Origin: Corynebacterium lowii
Lineage (GTDB): Bacteria; Actinomycetota; Actinomycetes; Mycobacteriales; Mycobacteriaceae
DNA length: 64,000 bases
Reading direction: 5' to 3'
Assembly: GCF_001412085.1 (NCBI RefSeq)
Contig: NZ_LKEV01000003.1
Span: forward strand, 62,001 to 126,000
In this document: one piece after another, positions 16,073 through 24,018 of the stretch
Numbering within the stretch: the first letter of the stretch is position 1
Layout: each line of letters opens with the position of its first letter
Made by a program: the position numbers and the translations under genes
Notes under the pieces: model-generated
What the model was told of the DNA's origin: nothing
The model's input: the letters and a program-made list of their open reading frames with translations, nothing else
The model's database searches: none

Positions 16073-17214
16073 ATACTCAAGAGATAGCGGCGGAGTTGCT
16101 GGGAGAATACCTGCGGCCGGGGGAGATTGTTCAGGTGGTGGGCGATTCCGGCAGCGGACGTTCCACCATTGGCCGCCGGGTGGCGCGGGCTCACGATGGA
16201 GCCATGATGGTTACCCAGGACGCCGAGGGAGCCTTGAGCGGATTGCGCGATACCGTGTGCGAGGAGGTGGCCTTTGGGTTGGAACAGCGGGGTGTACCTC
16301 CGCAGGCCATGCGCGAACGGGTGGCACAGATTTTAGGGCAGTTACGCTTGGAAGCCCTGGCGGAGGCGGCGCCGGGAGAGCTCTCGGGAGGGCAGACCCG
16401 CCGCTTAGCCATCGCCAGCGTGGCGGTGCTCGCCCCCGATATTCTCATCCTCGATTCCCCCTGCGCGGGGTTGGATGCGGACTCGGCGGGCGCGGTGATC
16501 TCGCTGTGCGCCCACGTGGCACGGCGGGGAGGCAGCGTATTGGTGGTGGGCTATGCCCCGGTTCCAGGGCTATCCGGCACGGTTTTGTGGTGGGACGGGG
16601 AGCGGTTGAATAAGGAGGCTCCCCAGCGTCACCACGATCTTCCGGCTCCGGTATTCCCTCGGACGGAAAGCACGATTTTCAGCGGGGTGACGGCCACTCG
16701 GGGTAAGGATTTCCACTGCGGACCCGAGACCATAACCGTGCGCTGTGGGGGAGTGACGTGGTTGCGCGGTCCGAATGGGACGGGGAAAACCTCGCTTTTG
16801 CGAGCACTCGCCGGACTCGATGGAGCGGCGGCCCCCGAACACCCGGTGGCCCTCGCCTTGCAGCGCAGCGAGGACCAGGTGATTGATTCCCGCACGGCGG
16901 CAATGGCAGGTGGGGAACAGGTATGCCGGAAATGGGGCCTTGACCCCGAGGCACACCCCCTCGACCTGTGCGCGAGCGATCTGCGCTGCGCCCAGGTGCT
17001 AGGGGCAGGCGAGCTTCACCGCCGCGTGCTGGCCCTCGACGAGCCGGAGGTGGGCTGTGATTTTCTTGGCCGTCAACGCCTACATCAGATCGTGGCCTCC
17101 TACCTGGCAGCGGGAACGGGGGTGGTGATGACCTGCCATGAGCAAACCTTCATGGCAGAGGTATCCCGGTATGCCCGCGTGGATATTCACGATCTGGGCA
17201 CCGCAAACAGCTAA
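16069..17214 (+). CDS. ECF transporter ATPase, two fused asymmetric ABC domains
   Basis: 381 aa with two nucleotide-binding domains in one chain. Domain 1 (1-185) has a Walker A with Arg for Lys (GDSGSGRS, 25-32), intact signature LSGGQ (105-109), Walker B with Ser for the catalytic Glu (ILILDS, S130) and no switch His. Domain 2 (200-381) has an intact Walker A GPNGTGKT (234-241), degraded signature LCASDL (300-305), intact LALDEP (E325) and switch His in MTCHEQ (H357). One composite site is therefore complete (domain 2 core plus domain 1 signature) and the other is not. It powers the ECF importer. Start is GTG 16069. Confidence 0.9.
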   Translation: MNTQEIAAELLGEYLRPGEIVQVVGDSGSGRSTIGRRVARAHDGAMMVTQDAEGALSGLRDTVCEEVAFGLEQRGVPPQAMRERVAQILGQLRLEALAEAAPGELSGGQTRRLAIASVAVLAPDILILDSPCAGLDADSAGAVISLCAHVARRGGSVLVVGYAPVPGLSGTVLWWDGERLNKEAPQRHHDLPAPVFPRTESTIFSGVTATRGKDFHCGPETITVRCGGVTWLRGPNGTGKTSLLRALAGLDGAAAPEHPVALALQRSEDQVIDSRTAAMAGGEQVCRKWGLDPEAHPLDLCASDLRCAQVLGAGELHRRVLALDEPEVGCDFLGRQRLHQIVASYLAAGTGVVMTCHEQTFMAEVSRYARVDIHDLGTANS

Positions 17215-17711
17215 GCGGCCGAGGCTCCGGCGAAGAGGGAAGCCGGAGAAGCCACGGGCTGAAAGCGCCCGTCCACACACCAGCGATAGGTGGGGGCGGA
17301 CTCTCCGAGGAACTCATGCACGGAGTCGATGGATTCCTCGGGCAGCAGGGCGCGCACCCAGGCCTCGGCGGTGGCGGGGTGAACGGGCTGCCCATCTGTG
17401 CGGCTAAAGCGGAGGCTGAGCAGATAGGCGGCGGTGTGGGAGGGGTCGAAGCCCCGGATACGGGCCCGTGCACGCGGGCCAATGCGATGGCGGGTGAGCG
17501 CCACGATGAGTTCTCCGCCGGAAAGGGGATCGGGGATCACGCGCGTGGGTGGACGCCACGTCGAGGCCGTGCGCGCCAGGCACCGAGGATGACGCAGGAT
17601 GGCCTGCACGGCGGAGAGATCGGGGGCATAGTGCTCGCGGAGGTGTTCGGCCAGGGTAAAACTCAGGGCCGGATTGGCGAGGGGAGTGACGGTGGCGTGG
17701 CTGTTCTTCAT
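17211..17711 (-). CDS. Conserved hypothetical protein
   Basis: 166 aa from ATG 17709-17711; an upstream in-frame ATG at 17760-17762 would give 183 aa. I prefer the shorter form because TACCGT ends 7 nt before it, the leaderless spacing seen at other genes here, and because the longer start lies inside a LexA-like box. The protein is soluble, with basic patches (TRHRIGPRARARIRGF) and no recognised motif. It converges on the ECF ATPase gene with a 4-nt overlap of stop regions. Function unknown. Confidence 0.65.
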   Translation of the reverse strand: MKNSHATVTPLANPALSFTLAEHLREHYAPDLSAVQAILRHPRCLARTASTWRPPTRVIPDPLSGGELIVALTRHRIGPRARARIRGFDPSHTAAYLLSLRFSRTDGQPVHPATAEAWVRALLPEESIDSVHEFLGESAPTYRWCVDGRFQPVASPASLFAGASAA

Positions 17712-17755
17712 GCCCGAGACGGTAGCGTGCGGACGGGGCGAAGGGGCGTTATTTG

Positions 17756-17769
17756 TGAACATGTGTTCT
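17756..17769 (+). promoter_or_regulatory. LexA-like SOS box upstream of MFS exporter
   Basis: TGAACATGTGTTCT contains GAACA (17757-17761) and TGTTC (17764-17768), a 5-bp inverted repeat spaced by 2 nt, matching the GAACA-N2-TGTTC core of actinobacterial LexA sites. The outer flanks are T/T rather than the usual CG. It lies 45 nt before the MFS start and upstream of a TAGGGT -10-like element (17798-17803). Confidence 0.5.
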
Positions 17770-17812
17770 AATCTTACTCGGTTGGGTGCGGGAGGTCTAG
17801 GGTGGAATTGCT

Positions 17813-18991
17813 ATGGCCAAAAACCTCATCGTGATTCCCAGGGAAATACGGGTGCTCGTCACCGCCGCCTTCCTCATCGCCCTGGGCTATGGGCTGATCG
17901 CGCCCATCATTCCGCAGTTCGCTCAAACCTTTGACGTGGGCATGGCCGCCGCCAGCGCGGTGGTATCGGTCTTTGCGCTATCCCGGCTGGTCTTTGCGCC
18001 CGTCTCGGGGAGGCTTATCGACGCCCTGGGCTCTCGCGCCATGTACCTCACCGGGCTGGTGCTGGTGGCGCTCACCACGGCGGCGCTTTCCATTGCCCAG
18101 GAGTACTGGCAGATTCTGCTGCTGCGCGGCATGGCAGGGGTGGGTTCGACGATGTTTACCGTCTCGGCCATGAATCTCATCGTGGGGCTTGCCCCGCCAC
18201 AGATACGAGGGCGCTGTTCTTCCGCCTACGCCTCGGCCTTCCTCATGGGCGGTATCCTCGGCCCGCTGGTGGGGTCGGTGCTGGCCCCGCTGGGTATGCG
18301 TATTCCCTTTGTTATTTACGGGGCCACGCTCATGGTGGCCGTCGCGGTGGTGTGGCTGCGCATGCCCCGGGGCGTCGATAAGCCCGAGGGTGCCGATGAG
18401 CGCGCGCCGATGAGTTTCCGCGAGGCCTACCGCGATTCCGCCTATCGCAGCGCTTTGGTGAGCGCCTTTGCGCATGGGTGGTCGAACTTTGGGGTGCGGG
18501 TGGCTACGTTGCCGCTTTTTGTGGCGGCCATCTTCCAACAATCGGGGGCCGCGGCGGGCTTTGCGCTCACGGCCTTTGCCCTGGGCAATGCGGTGTGCCT
18601 GCAATTTTCCGGGCGCTTGGCGGATTCCGTGGGGCGCAGGCCACTCATCGTGACGGGATTGGTGGTCAATGGGCTCTTTACCGGGCTGATGGGCGTGGCC
18701 GAGACTCTGCCGCTGCTCCTGGCCTTCTCCGTGGGAGCCGGTGCGGGTGCGGGCATGCTCACCCCGGCGCAGCAGGCCGTGGTGGCCGACGTGGTGGGCG
18801 CGCAGCGTTCCGGAGGGAAGGTGCTGGCGAACTTTCAGATGGCTATGGATTTCGGGGCAATCCTGGGACCCATCGTGGTGGGAACCGTGGCCCAGGCGTG
18901 GGGCTTTGGCTGGGGTTTTGCCCTTTGTGGTGTGCTTTCCTTGACGGCGGCTTTGCTCTGGCTGCGAGGACGAGAAACATTGGTGTCCTAG
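17813..18991 (+). CDS. Major facilitator superfamily exporter
   Basis: 392 aa with 12 predicted membrane helices. The loop between helices 2 and 3 reads SRLVFAPVSGRLIDALGSR, close to the MFS motif A, and is repeated in the second half as GRLADSVGRRP. The set of helices and the lack of a large periplasmic loop fit a drug or metabolite exporter of the DHA1 type; the substrate is not known. A TAGGGT hexamer ends 9 nt before ATG 17813 with no clear Shine-Dalgarno, suggesting a leaderless or nearly leaderless mRNA. A LexA-like box upstream suggests DNA-damage control. Confidence 0.88.
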   Translation: MAKNLIVIPREIRVLVTAAFLIALGYGLIAPIIPQFAQTFDVGMAAASAVVSVFALSRLVFAPVSGRLIDALGSRAMYLTGLVLVALTTAALSIAQEYWQILLLRGMAGVGSTMFTVSAMNLIVGLAPPQIRGRCSSAYASAFLMGGILGPLVGSVLAPLGMRIPFVIYGATLMVAVAVVWLRMPRGVDKPEGADERAPMSFREAYRDSAYRSALVSAFAHGWSNFGVRVATLPLFVAAIFQQSGAAAGFALTAFALGNAVCLQFSGRLADSVGRRPLIVTGLVVNGLFTGLMGVAETLPLLLAFSVGAGAGAGMLTPAQQAVVADVVGAQRSGGKVLANFQMAMDFGAILGPIVVGTVAQAWGFGWGFALCGVLSLTAALLWLRGRETLVS

Positions 18992-19055
18992 GTATTTCGG
19001 CTTTTTACCTGGGCAATGCCGGAAAATACTCATTGTGGCGTATCCTGGGGAAACA

Positions 19056-21014
19056 ATGAGCATTACCGATAACGCCACCGGCGGCGTCAGCGAGCCGGAT
19101 ACCATGACAGCGTCGGAATCTCAGGAACTATCGCAGGGTGGGGAACAAGACACCAGGGACGCGATGACTTCTGAGGCTACCGACTCCGCAGCAGCGGACA
19201 ACGACCAGCCCACATTCGATAGCCTCGGTCTTCCCGATAACGTCCTCAAGGCCGTGTCCAAGGTGGGTTTTGAAAATCCCTCTCCGATTCAAGCTCAGAC
19301 GATCCCCCTCCTCATGGAGGGCAACGACGTCGTGGGCCTTGCCCAGACGGGTACCGGCAAGACGGCAGCCTTCGCGCTGCCTATTCTTTCCCGAATCACC
19401 GTCTCCGAGCGCTCCCCCCAGGCGCTCGTTCTCGCCCCCACCCGCGAGCTGGCCTTGCAGGTGGCGGACTCCTTCCAGTCCTTTGCCGATCACCTCGGCA
19501 ATATCCACGTGCTGCCCATCTACGGCGGCCAGGCCTACGGTATTCAGCTCTCCGGGCTGCGCCGCGGTGCCCAGATCATCGTGGGTACCCCCGGCCGCGT
19601 GATCGACCACCTGGAAAAGGGTTCCCTGGACATCTCGAACCTGCGCTTCCTCGTGCTCGACGAGGCCGACGAGATGCTCAACATGGGCTTCCAGGAGGAC
19701 GTGGAGCGCATCCTGGAGGACACCCCGGAGGATAAGCAGGTGGCCCTCTTCTCGGCCACCATGCCCGCCGGCATCCGCCGCATCTCCAAGCAGTACCTCA
19801 GCGATCCGCGTGAGGTGACGGTGAAGTCCAAGACTCGCACCAACACCAACATCACCCAGCGCTGGCTGCACGTGGCCCACCGCAATAAGCTCGACGCCCT
19901 CACCCGGATTCTTGAGGTGACGGAGTTCGAGGCCATGATCGTATTCGTGCGCACCAAGAACGAAACCGAAGAGGTGGCCGAGAAACTGCGCGCCCGTGGC
20001 TTCTCCGCCGCCGCCATCAACGGCGACATCGCCCAGGCGCAGCGCGAGCGCACGGTGGACCAGCTCAAGGATGGCCGCCTGGACATTCTGGTGGCTACCG
20101 ACGTCGCCGCCCGCGGCCTCGACGTGGAGCGCATCAGCCACGTGCTGAACTTTGACATTCCTAATGACACGGAATCCTATGTGCACCGCATTGGGCGTAC
20201 CGGGCGTGCGGGCCGCTCCGGCGAGGCGATCCTCTTTGTGACCCCGCGCGAGCGCCGCATGCTGCGCTCCATCGAGCGGGCCACCAACGCTCCGCTCACC
20301 GAGATGGATCTGCCCACCGTGGACGAGGTGAACGAATCCCGCAAGGCGAAGTTTGCCGATTCCATCACCCAATCCCTAGAGGACTCCCAGATCGACATTT
20401 TCAGGGGTCTGGTGAAGAGCTACTCCGAGAAGAACGACATCCCTCTAGAGGACATCGCAGCTGCCCTGGCCACCCAGGCCCAGGCTGGAGACGAGTTCCT
20501 GATGAAGGAGCAGCCCAAGGAGTCTCGCCGGGACCGCCGCGAGCGTTTTGAGCGCGACGATAGGCGCGATGACCGCCGAGGTGGGCGTCGAGATCGCTTT
20601 GACCGCGACGACCGCCGCGATGATCGCCGTGGCGGGCGTAGCCGCTTCGAGGCGGAGCCGGGCAAGAAGATGTACCGCCTCTCCGTGGGCAAGCGCCAGC
20701 ACGTGCGCCCCGGTGCCATCGTGGGCGCCCTGGCCAACGAGGGTGGGCTGAACTCTAAAGACTTTGGCCGCATCTCCATCTTTGGGGATCACACCCTGGT
20801 GGAACTGCCGCAGGGTCTGCCGCGTGAGGTCTTTGATCGGCTTTCCGATACCCGCATTTCCGGCCAGCTCATCAACATCGAGCCGGATACGGGCCGCCCG
20901 CCGCGCGATCGCGGCGGCTACCAGCGCGGTGGTGACCGCGACCGTGGTGGCAAGCGCGACTTCAAGCGCCGTGATCGCGGAGATCGCCGCGAGGGACGCA
21001 GGGATCGCTACTAG
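19056..21014 (+). CDS. deaD: DEAD-box ATP-dependent RNA helicase
   Basis: 652 aa from ATG 19056 (GGGGAAACA before it; an in-frame start at 19035 is also open). An acidic N-terminal tail is followed by the Q motif (PSPIQAQTIP), Walker A AQTGTGKT, PTRELALQ, DEAD (VLDEADEM), SAT, and HRIGRTGRAG. From about residue 500 come Arg/Asp/Gly repeats (RDDRRGGR-type), then a DbpA-like RNA-binding domain (about 540-610, MYRLSVGKRQHVRPGAIVGAL) and a second basic tail. This is the DeaD/CsdA layout, a cytoplasmic helicase for ribosome assembly and cold adaptation. A perfect hairpin follows. Confidence 0.95.
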   Translation: MSITDNATGGVSEPDTMTASESQELSQGGEQDTRDAMTSEATDSAAADNDQPTFDSLGLPDNVLKAVSKVGFENPSPIQAQTIPLLMEGNDVVGLAQTGTGKTAAFALPILSRITVSERSPQALVLAPTRELALQVADSFQSFADHLGNIHVLPIYGGQAYGIQLSGLRRGAQIIVGTPGRVIDHLEKGSLDISNLRFLVLDEADEMLNMGFQEDVERILEDTPEDKQVALFSATMPAGIRRISKQYLSDPREVTVKSKTRTNTNITQRWLHVAHRNKLDALTRILEVTEFEAMIVFVRTKNETEEVAEKLRARGFSAAAINGDIAQAQRERTVDQLKDGRLDILVATDVAARGLDVERISHVLNFDIPNDTESYVHRIGRTGRAGRSGEAILFVTPRERRMLRSIERATNAPLTEMDLPTVDEVNESRKAKFADSITQSLEDSQIDIFRGLVKSYSEKNDIPLEDIAAALATQAQAGDEFLMKEQPKESRRDRRERFERDDRRDDRRGGRRDRFDRDDRRDDRRGGRSRFEAEPGKKMYRLSVGKRQHVRPGAIVGALANEGGLNSKDFGRISIFGDHTLVELPQGLPREVFDRLSDTRISGQLINIEPDTGRPPRDRGGYQRGGDRDRGGKRDFKRRDRGDRREGRRDRY

Positions 21015-21049
21015 TTCTCTGTATTCCCAGACTGCGGTAGCGCGCAGAT

Positions 21050-21094
21050 AAGGGGCCGCGCAGCACACTAATGGAATGTGCTGCGCGGCCCCTT
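21050..21094. terminator. Long perfect hairpin between convergent genes
   Basis: AAGGGGCCGCGCAGCACA (21050-21067) pairs perfectly over 18 bp with 21077-21094 around a 9-nt loop. There is no T tract on either side beyond TT. It lies between deaD and the convergent membrane-protein gene and probably ends both transcripts. Confidence 0.8.
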
Positions 21095-21128
21095 GAGCGT
21101 GTGCGGCAGTGTGCGCTGGGACACGGGC

Positions 21129-21629
21129 CTAGACGAACATCAAAACCAAAATCACCAGCCACAGGAAGCTGAAGATTCCACCGAACATGGAAAGCTGCCC
21201 CTTGGCCTTATTCCAATCGGCAATCGTCACACCGGCCTTGGAATCCTTGGACATCTCGGCAATCTCATCGGCCTCCAACAGCCCCAGGGCGGCCATCATC
21301 TTTTTCTGGCGCGGAATGATGAGGAAGAACAGCAAACCCCAAGCGATCAACGCCAGGAGCAGAGCGGCGTGGAAGGCCCCGTTCTTCCAGTAGGTGCCGG
21401 GATCGGTGAACATCACGGCCACACCGAGCAGCGGGGCAAGCAGGGAGAGCACGCCATAGGTGGTGGTGATGCGGTGCATGAGGCTGGCCATGCCAGCGGC
21501 CTGGGAGTCATTATCCTTGGCCTTGACCGCGTGAACGTGGAAGGACGATACTGCCACGGTCACTGGGCCGAGGAAGAGAATCGCCGTGAGCACGTGCAGA
21601 ATCAGGAGTACGGTATACAAAAAGATCAC
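21129..21629 (-). CDS. Four-helix integral membrane protein
   Basis: 166 aa. Helices are near residues 3-27 (TVLLILHVLTAILFLGPVTVAV), 57-75, 85-105 (AALLLALIAWGLLFFLII) and 147-165. His12, in the first helix, together with HAVKAK near residue 33 resembles the DUF2269-type or copper/haem-related small membrane proteins, but I cannot assign it. A cytoplasmic loop after helix 3 is basic (PRQKKMMAAL). No partner gene suggests a role; the next upstream minus-strand gene, a secreted nuclease, is 24 nt away and may share its transcript. Confidence 0.75.
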   Translation of the reverse strand: MIFLYTVLLILHVLTAILFLGPVTVAVSSFHVHAVKAKDNDSQAAGMASLMHRITTTYGVLSLLAPLLGVAVMFTDPGTYWKNGAFHAALLLALIAWGLLFFLIIPRQKKMMAALGLLEADEIAEMSKDSKAGVTIADWNKAKGQLSMFGGIFSFLWLVILVLMFV

Positions 21630-21653
21630 GCCTTTCGGGGTACAGTGCGCCCT

Positions 21654-22298
21654 TTAGCCTAATAAGGTTCCTGGTAGTTCCCTAAACCGGCACTGAGCCT
21701 TCATCACTGCTACGTCCTCCCGAGGCAGCGGCAGGCGATAGGTAGCCGCCACGAGCGCTATTCGGCGGACATACCAGCACCGTGCTCCGGGATAAGAAGG
21801 CAGCCATTCGGAGGGAAGGCTATCGGATTTTTCCCGGTTTTCCTCACGGGATACCGCAACGAGATTGAGGGGATCGTTGGCAAAGCGCTGGCGCTGCTCG
21901 GGAGTCCAGGCATGGGCACCCATATCCCAGGCGGCCGCCAGAGGATAGAGGTGGTCAATATCTATGCCCGTGGGATTAAGCGGGGTGTGGGAATACGGAT
22001 CGAGGCTAGCGCCGATAATGCGGCAATCGCGCACCGATTCTTCACCAAGTTGCGCGGCGGCCACGGCCTCCCTGGTGCTGCACTGGGAGGCAGGTGCCCA
22101 ACCGTTGCCAAAGGCCGAGCGCTCATAGCCTATGACGGTGATGCGCTGCGCGAGGCGCGGAATGTGGGGGAGGGTTTCTTTGAGGGAAACCCCAGGATGG
22201 GTGCCCTCTGGGACGTGGTGCGGGCGCCATAGCAGGGCCACCGTGAGCACCAGGAGAATGAAACCAACGAAGGCACGGTGAGGATGGGCAGCGGGCAT
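21654..22298 (-). CDS. Secreted HNH-type nuclease, DUF1524 family
   Basis: 214 aa. An N-terminal hydrophobic segment (FVGFILLVLTVALLW) acts as signal or anchor. The core IDIDHLYPLAAAWDMGAHAWTP followed by RFANDPLNLVAVSREENREKSD and EWLPSYP is the DH...N...K pattern of DUF1524/HNH nucleases that use one metal ion. Paired cysteines (two near residues 73 and 96, two near 173 and 202) suggest disulfides outside the membrane. It probably degrades external DNA or RNA for nutrition. It lies between putP and a membrane-protein gene, 24 nt from the latter. Confidence 0.85.
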   Translation of the reverse strand: MPAAHPHRAFVGFILLVLTVALLWRPHHVPEGTHPGVSLKETLPHIPRLAQRITVIGYERSAFGNGWAPASQCSTREAVAAAQLGEESVRDCRIIGASLDPYSHTPLNPTGIDIDHLYPLAAAWDMGAHAWTPEQRQRFANDPLNLVAVSREENREKSDSLPSEWLPSYPGARCWYVRRIALVAATYRLPLPREDVAVMKAQCRFRELPGTLLG

Positions 22299-22319
22299 AG
22301 CCCCTTAGACTGCGGAGAC

Positions 22320-23870
22320 CTAGGCCTTGGTTCCCAGAGAAGCCGTGGCGGCCTCAAACTCCTCGCGGACCTTCTGCTCTGGCGGCGCGGTGGCCAGGGA
22401 AACCAGCCAAATGGCGGTGGCGGAGAGAATGAAACCGGGGATGAGTTCGTAGAGGTGATCGGAAAGCGGGGACATTCCCCAGGTGAAGGAGACCACCGCG
22501 CCGGTAATCATGCCGGCCAGCGCGCCGGGGGTATTCAGCCGCGGCCAATAGAGGGCGTAGAGCATGAGCGGGCCAAAGGCGGAACCGAAACCGGCCCAGG
22601 CGAAGCCCACGAGGCCCAGGATGGAATCGCTGGGGTTAATCGCCCAGAGCGCGGCGAAGAGGGAAACGCCCACCACGGCGGTGCGGGAGAGATTAATCAG
22701 CAGGCGCTCCGAGGGCTGTTTCTTGGCGAAGATGCGGTACAAATCCTCGATCAGGGAGGAGGAGACCACGAGCAACTGGGAGCTCATGGTGGACATGATG
22801 GCGGCGAGCACCGCTGTGAGCACCAATCCGGCGATGAGGGGGTGGAAGAGGATGCGGCCCATGTCCAAGAAGATCGTCTCAAAGTTCACCTGGTCCGTCA
22901 CCGAAATATCGGGGTTCTGGGAGAAGAACACGGTGCCCACCACGGCGGCGGAGACCGCGCCCACGATGCACAGTGTCATCCAAGCGATGCCGATGCGGCG
23001 GCTACTCTTGGCCTCTTCCGGGGTGCGCAGGGCCATGTAGCGCACCACGATGTGAGGCTGACCGAAGTAGCCCAGCCCCCAGGCGAGGTTGCCGATGATG
23101 GCGGCAAAGGAGGCCCCACCGATGAGGTTGAAGAAGTCCGGGTTGCCGGTGCCCCCGGTGTAGGGGCCGTAATCATGGTGGGTGGCCCAGGTGAAGATGT
23201 CCCAGGGGTCGTCGATAGCAATGAGCGCCATCGCGGGCACGATGATAAGCGCGGTGAACATGATGAGGCCCTGCACGACGTCCGTCATGGATACCGCGAG
23301 GAAGCCGCCGATGAAGGTATATCCCACGGTCACCGCCGCGATAATCACCATGCCGGTGAGGTAATCCCCGCCAAAGGTGGCCTCGAAGTAACGCCCGCCG
23401 GAGACCATGCCGGAGGAGACGTAGAAGGTGAAAAAGACGATGATGATGGTGGCGGAGACGATGCGCAGCACCCGGGAGCGATCGCGCAGGCGATTCTCAA
23501 AGAAGCTCGGCAGGGTGATGGAGTTATTGGCCACCTCGGAGTAGGAGCGCAGGCGCGGGGCCACCAATGTCCAGGAGGCGTAGCTGCCGATGAGCAGGCC
23601 AATGGCGATCCAGAGTTCGGAGAGCCCGGAGACGAAGAGCGCGCCGGGAAGGCCCATGAGCAGCCAGCCGGACATATCGGAGGCCCCGGCGGAGAGCGCC
23701 GCTACGAAGGGGTTGAGGGAGCGGTCCGCTAGCACGTAGTCGTCATACTTATCGGTGCGCTGGTAACTCCAATATCCGATGCCGAGCATGGCGAACATGT
23801 ATATGACGATCGCCAGGACGAACCATGTTGTCTCAGTCACGAGTAGGCTCCTTGGTGAGGGCACAAACAA
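22320..23870 (-). CDS. putP: Sodium/proline symporter
   Basis: 516 aa, 13 membrane helices, with the SSS-family signature around YVLADRSLNPFVAALSAGASDMSGWLLMGLPGA and later VTVGYTFIGGFLAVSMTDVVQGLIM, both typical of PutP. The SAGASDMSGW segment contains sodium-site residues known from the E. coli protein. It imports proline with Na+ for nutrition and osmoprotection in the cytoplasmic membrane. Start is GTG 23868-23870, with AAGGAGCC upstream. It is divergent from the SNF2 helicase gene with about 150 nt between them. Confidence 0.95.
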   Translation of the reverse strand: MFVPSPRSLLVTETTWFVLAIVIYMFAMLGIGYWSYQRTDKYDDYVLADRSLNPFVAALSAGASDMSGWLLMGLPGALFVSGLSELWIAIGLLIGSYASWTLVAPRLRSYSEVANNSITLPSFFENRLRDRSRVLRIVSATIIIVFFTFYVSSGMVSGGRYFEATFGGDYLTGMVIIAAVTVGYTFIGGFLAVSMTDVVQGLIMFTALIIVPAMALIAIDDPWDIFTWATHHDYGPYTGGTGNPDFFNLIGGASFAAIIGNLAWGLGYFGQPHIVVRYMALRTPEEAKSSRRIGIAWMTLCIVGAVSAAVVGTVFFSQNPDISVTDQVNFETIFLDMGRILFHPLIAGLVLTAVLAAIMSTMSSQLLVVSSSLIEDLYRIFAKKQPSERLLINLSRTAVVGVSLFAALWAINPSDSILGLVGFAWAGFGSAFGPLMLYALYWPRLNTPGALAGMITGAVVSFTWGMSPLSDHLYELIPGFILSATAIWLVSLATAPPEQKVREEFEAATASLGTKA

Positions 23871-24018
23871 AAAGATGATGCGATGTTAGAGTAGCGCATT
23901 GCTTTATCGGTCAAAAGTCTCTCGGCGGTTTGTGATGATCTCCTCAATTTTTCTTATTTTTACAGGACATTCATAGAGAAAAAGTCGATCCTGTGAGCAG
24001 GATGGTAGGTTGGCCCTT

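Noticed and set aside
17978..19105. Long minus-strand frame antisense to the MFS gene
   Set aside because: Its composition (His/Arg/Gly/Gln) is that of a shadow, and the MFS protein is clearly real.
20550..20650. Tandem DNA repeat in deaD
   Set aside because: The RDDRRGGR-type coding repeat is imperfect and normal for the basic tail of DeaD-type helicases.
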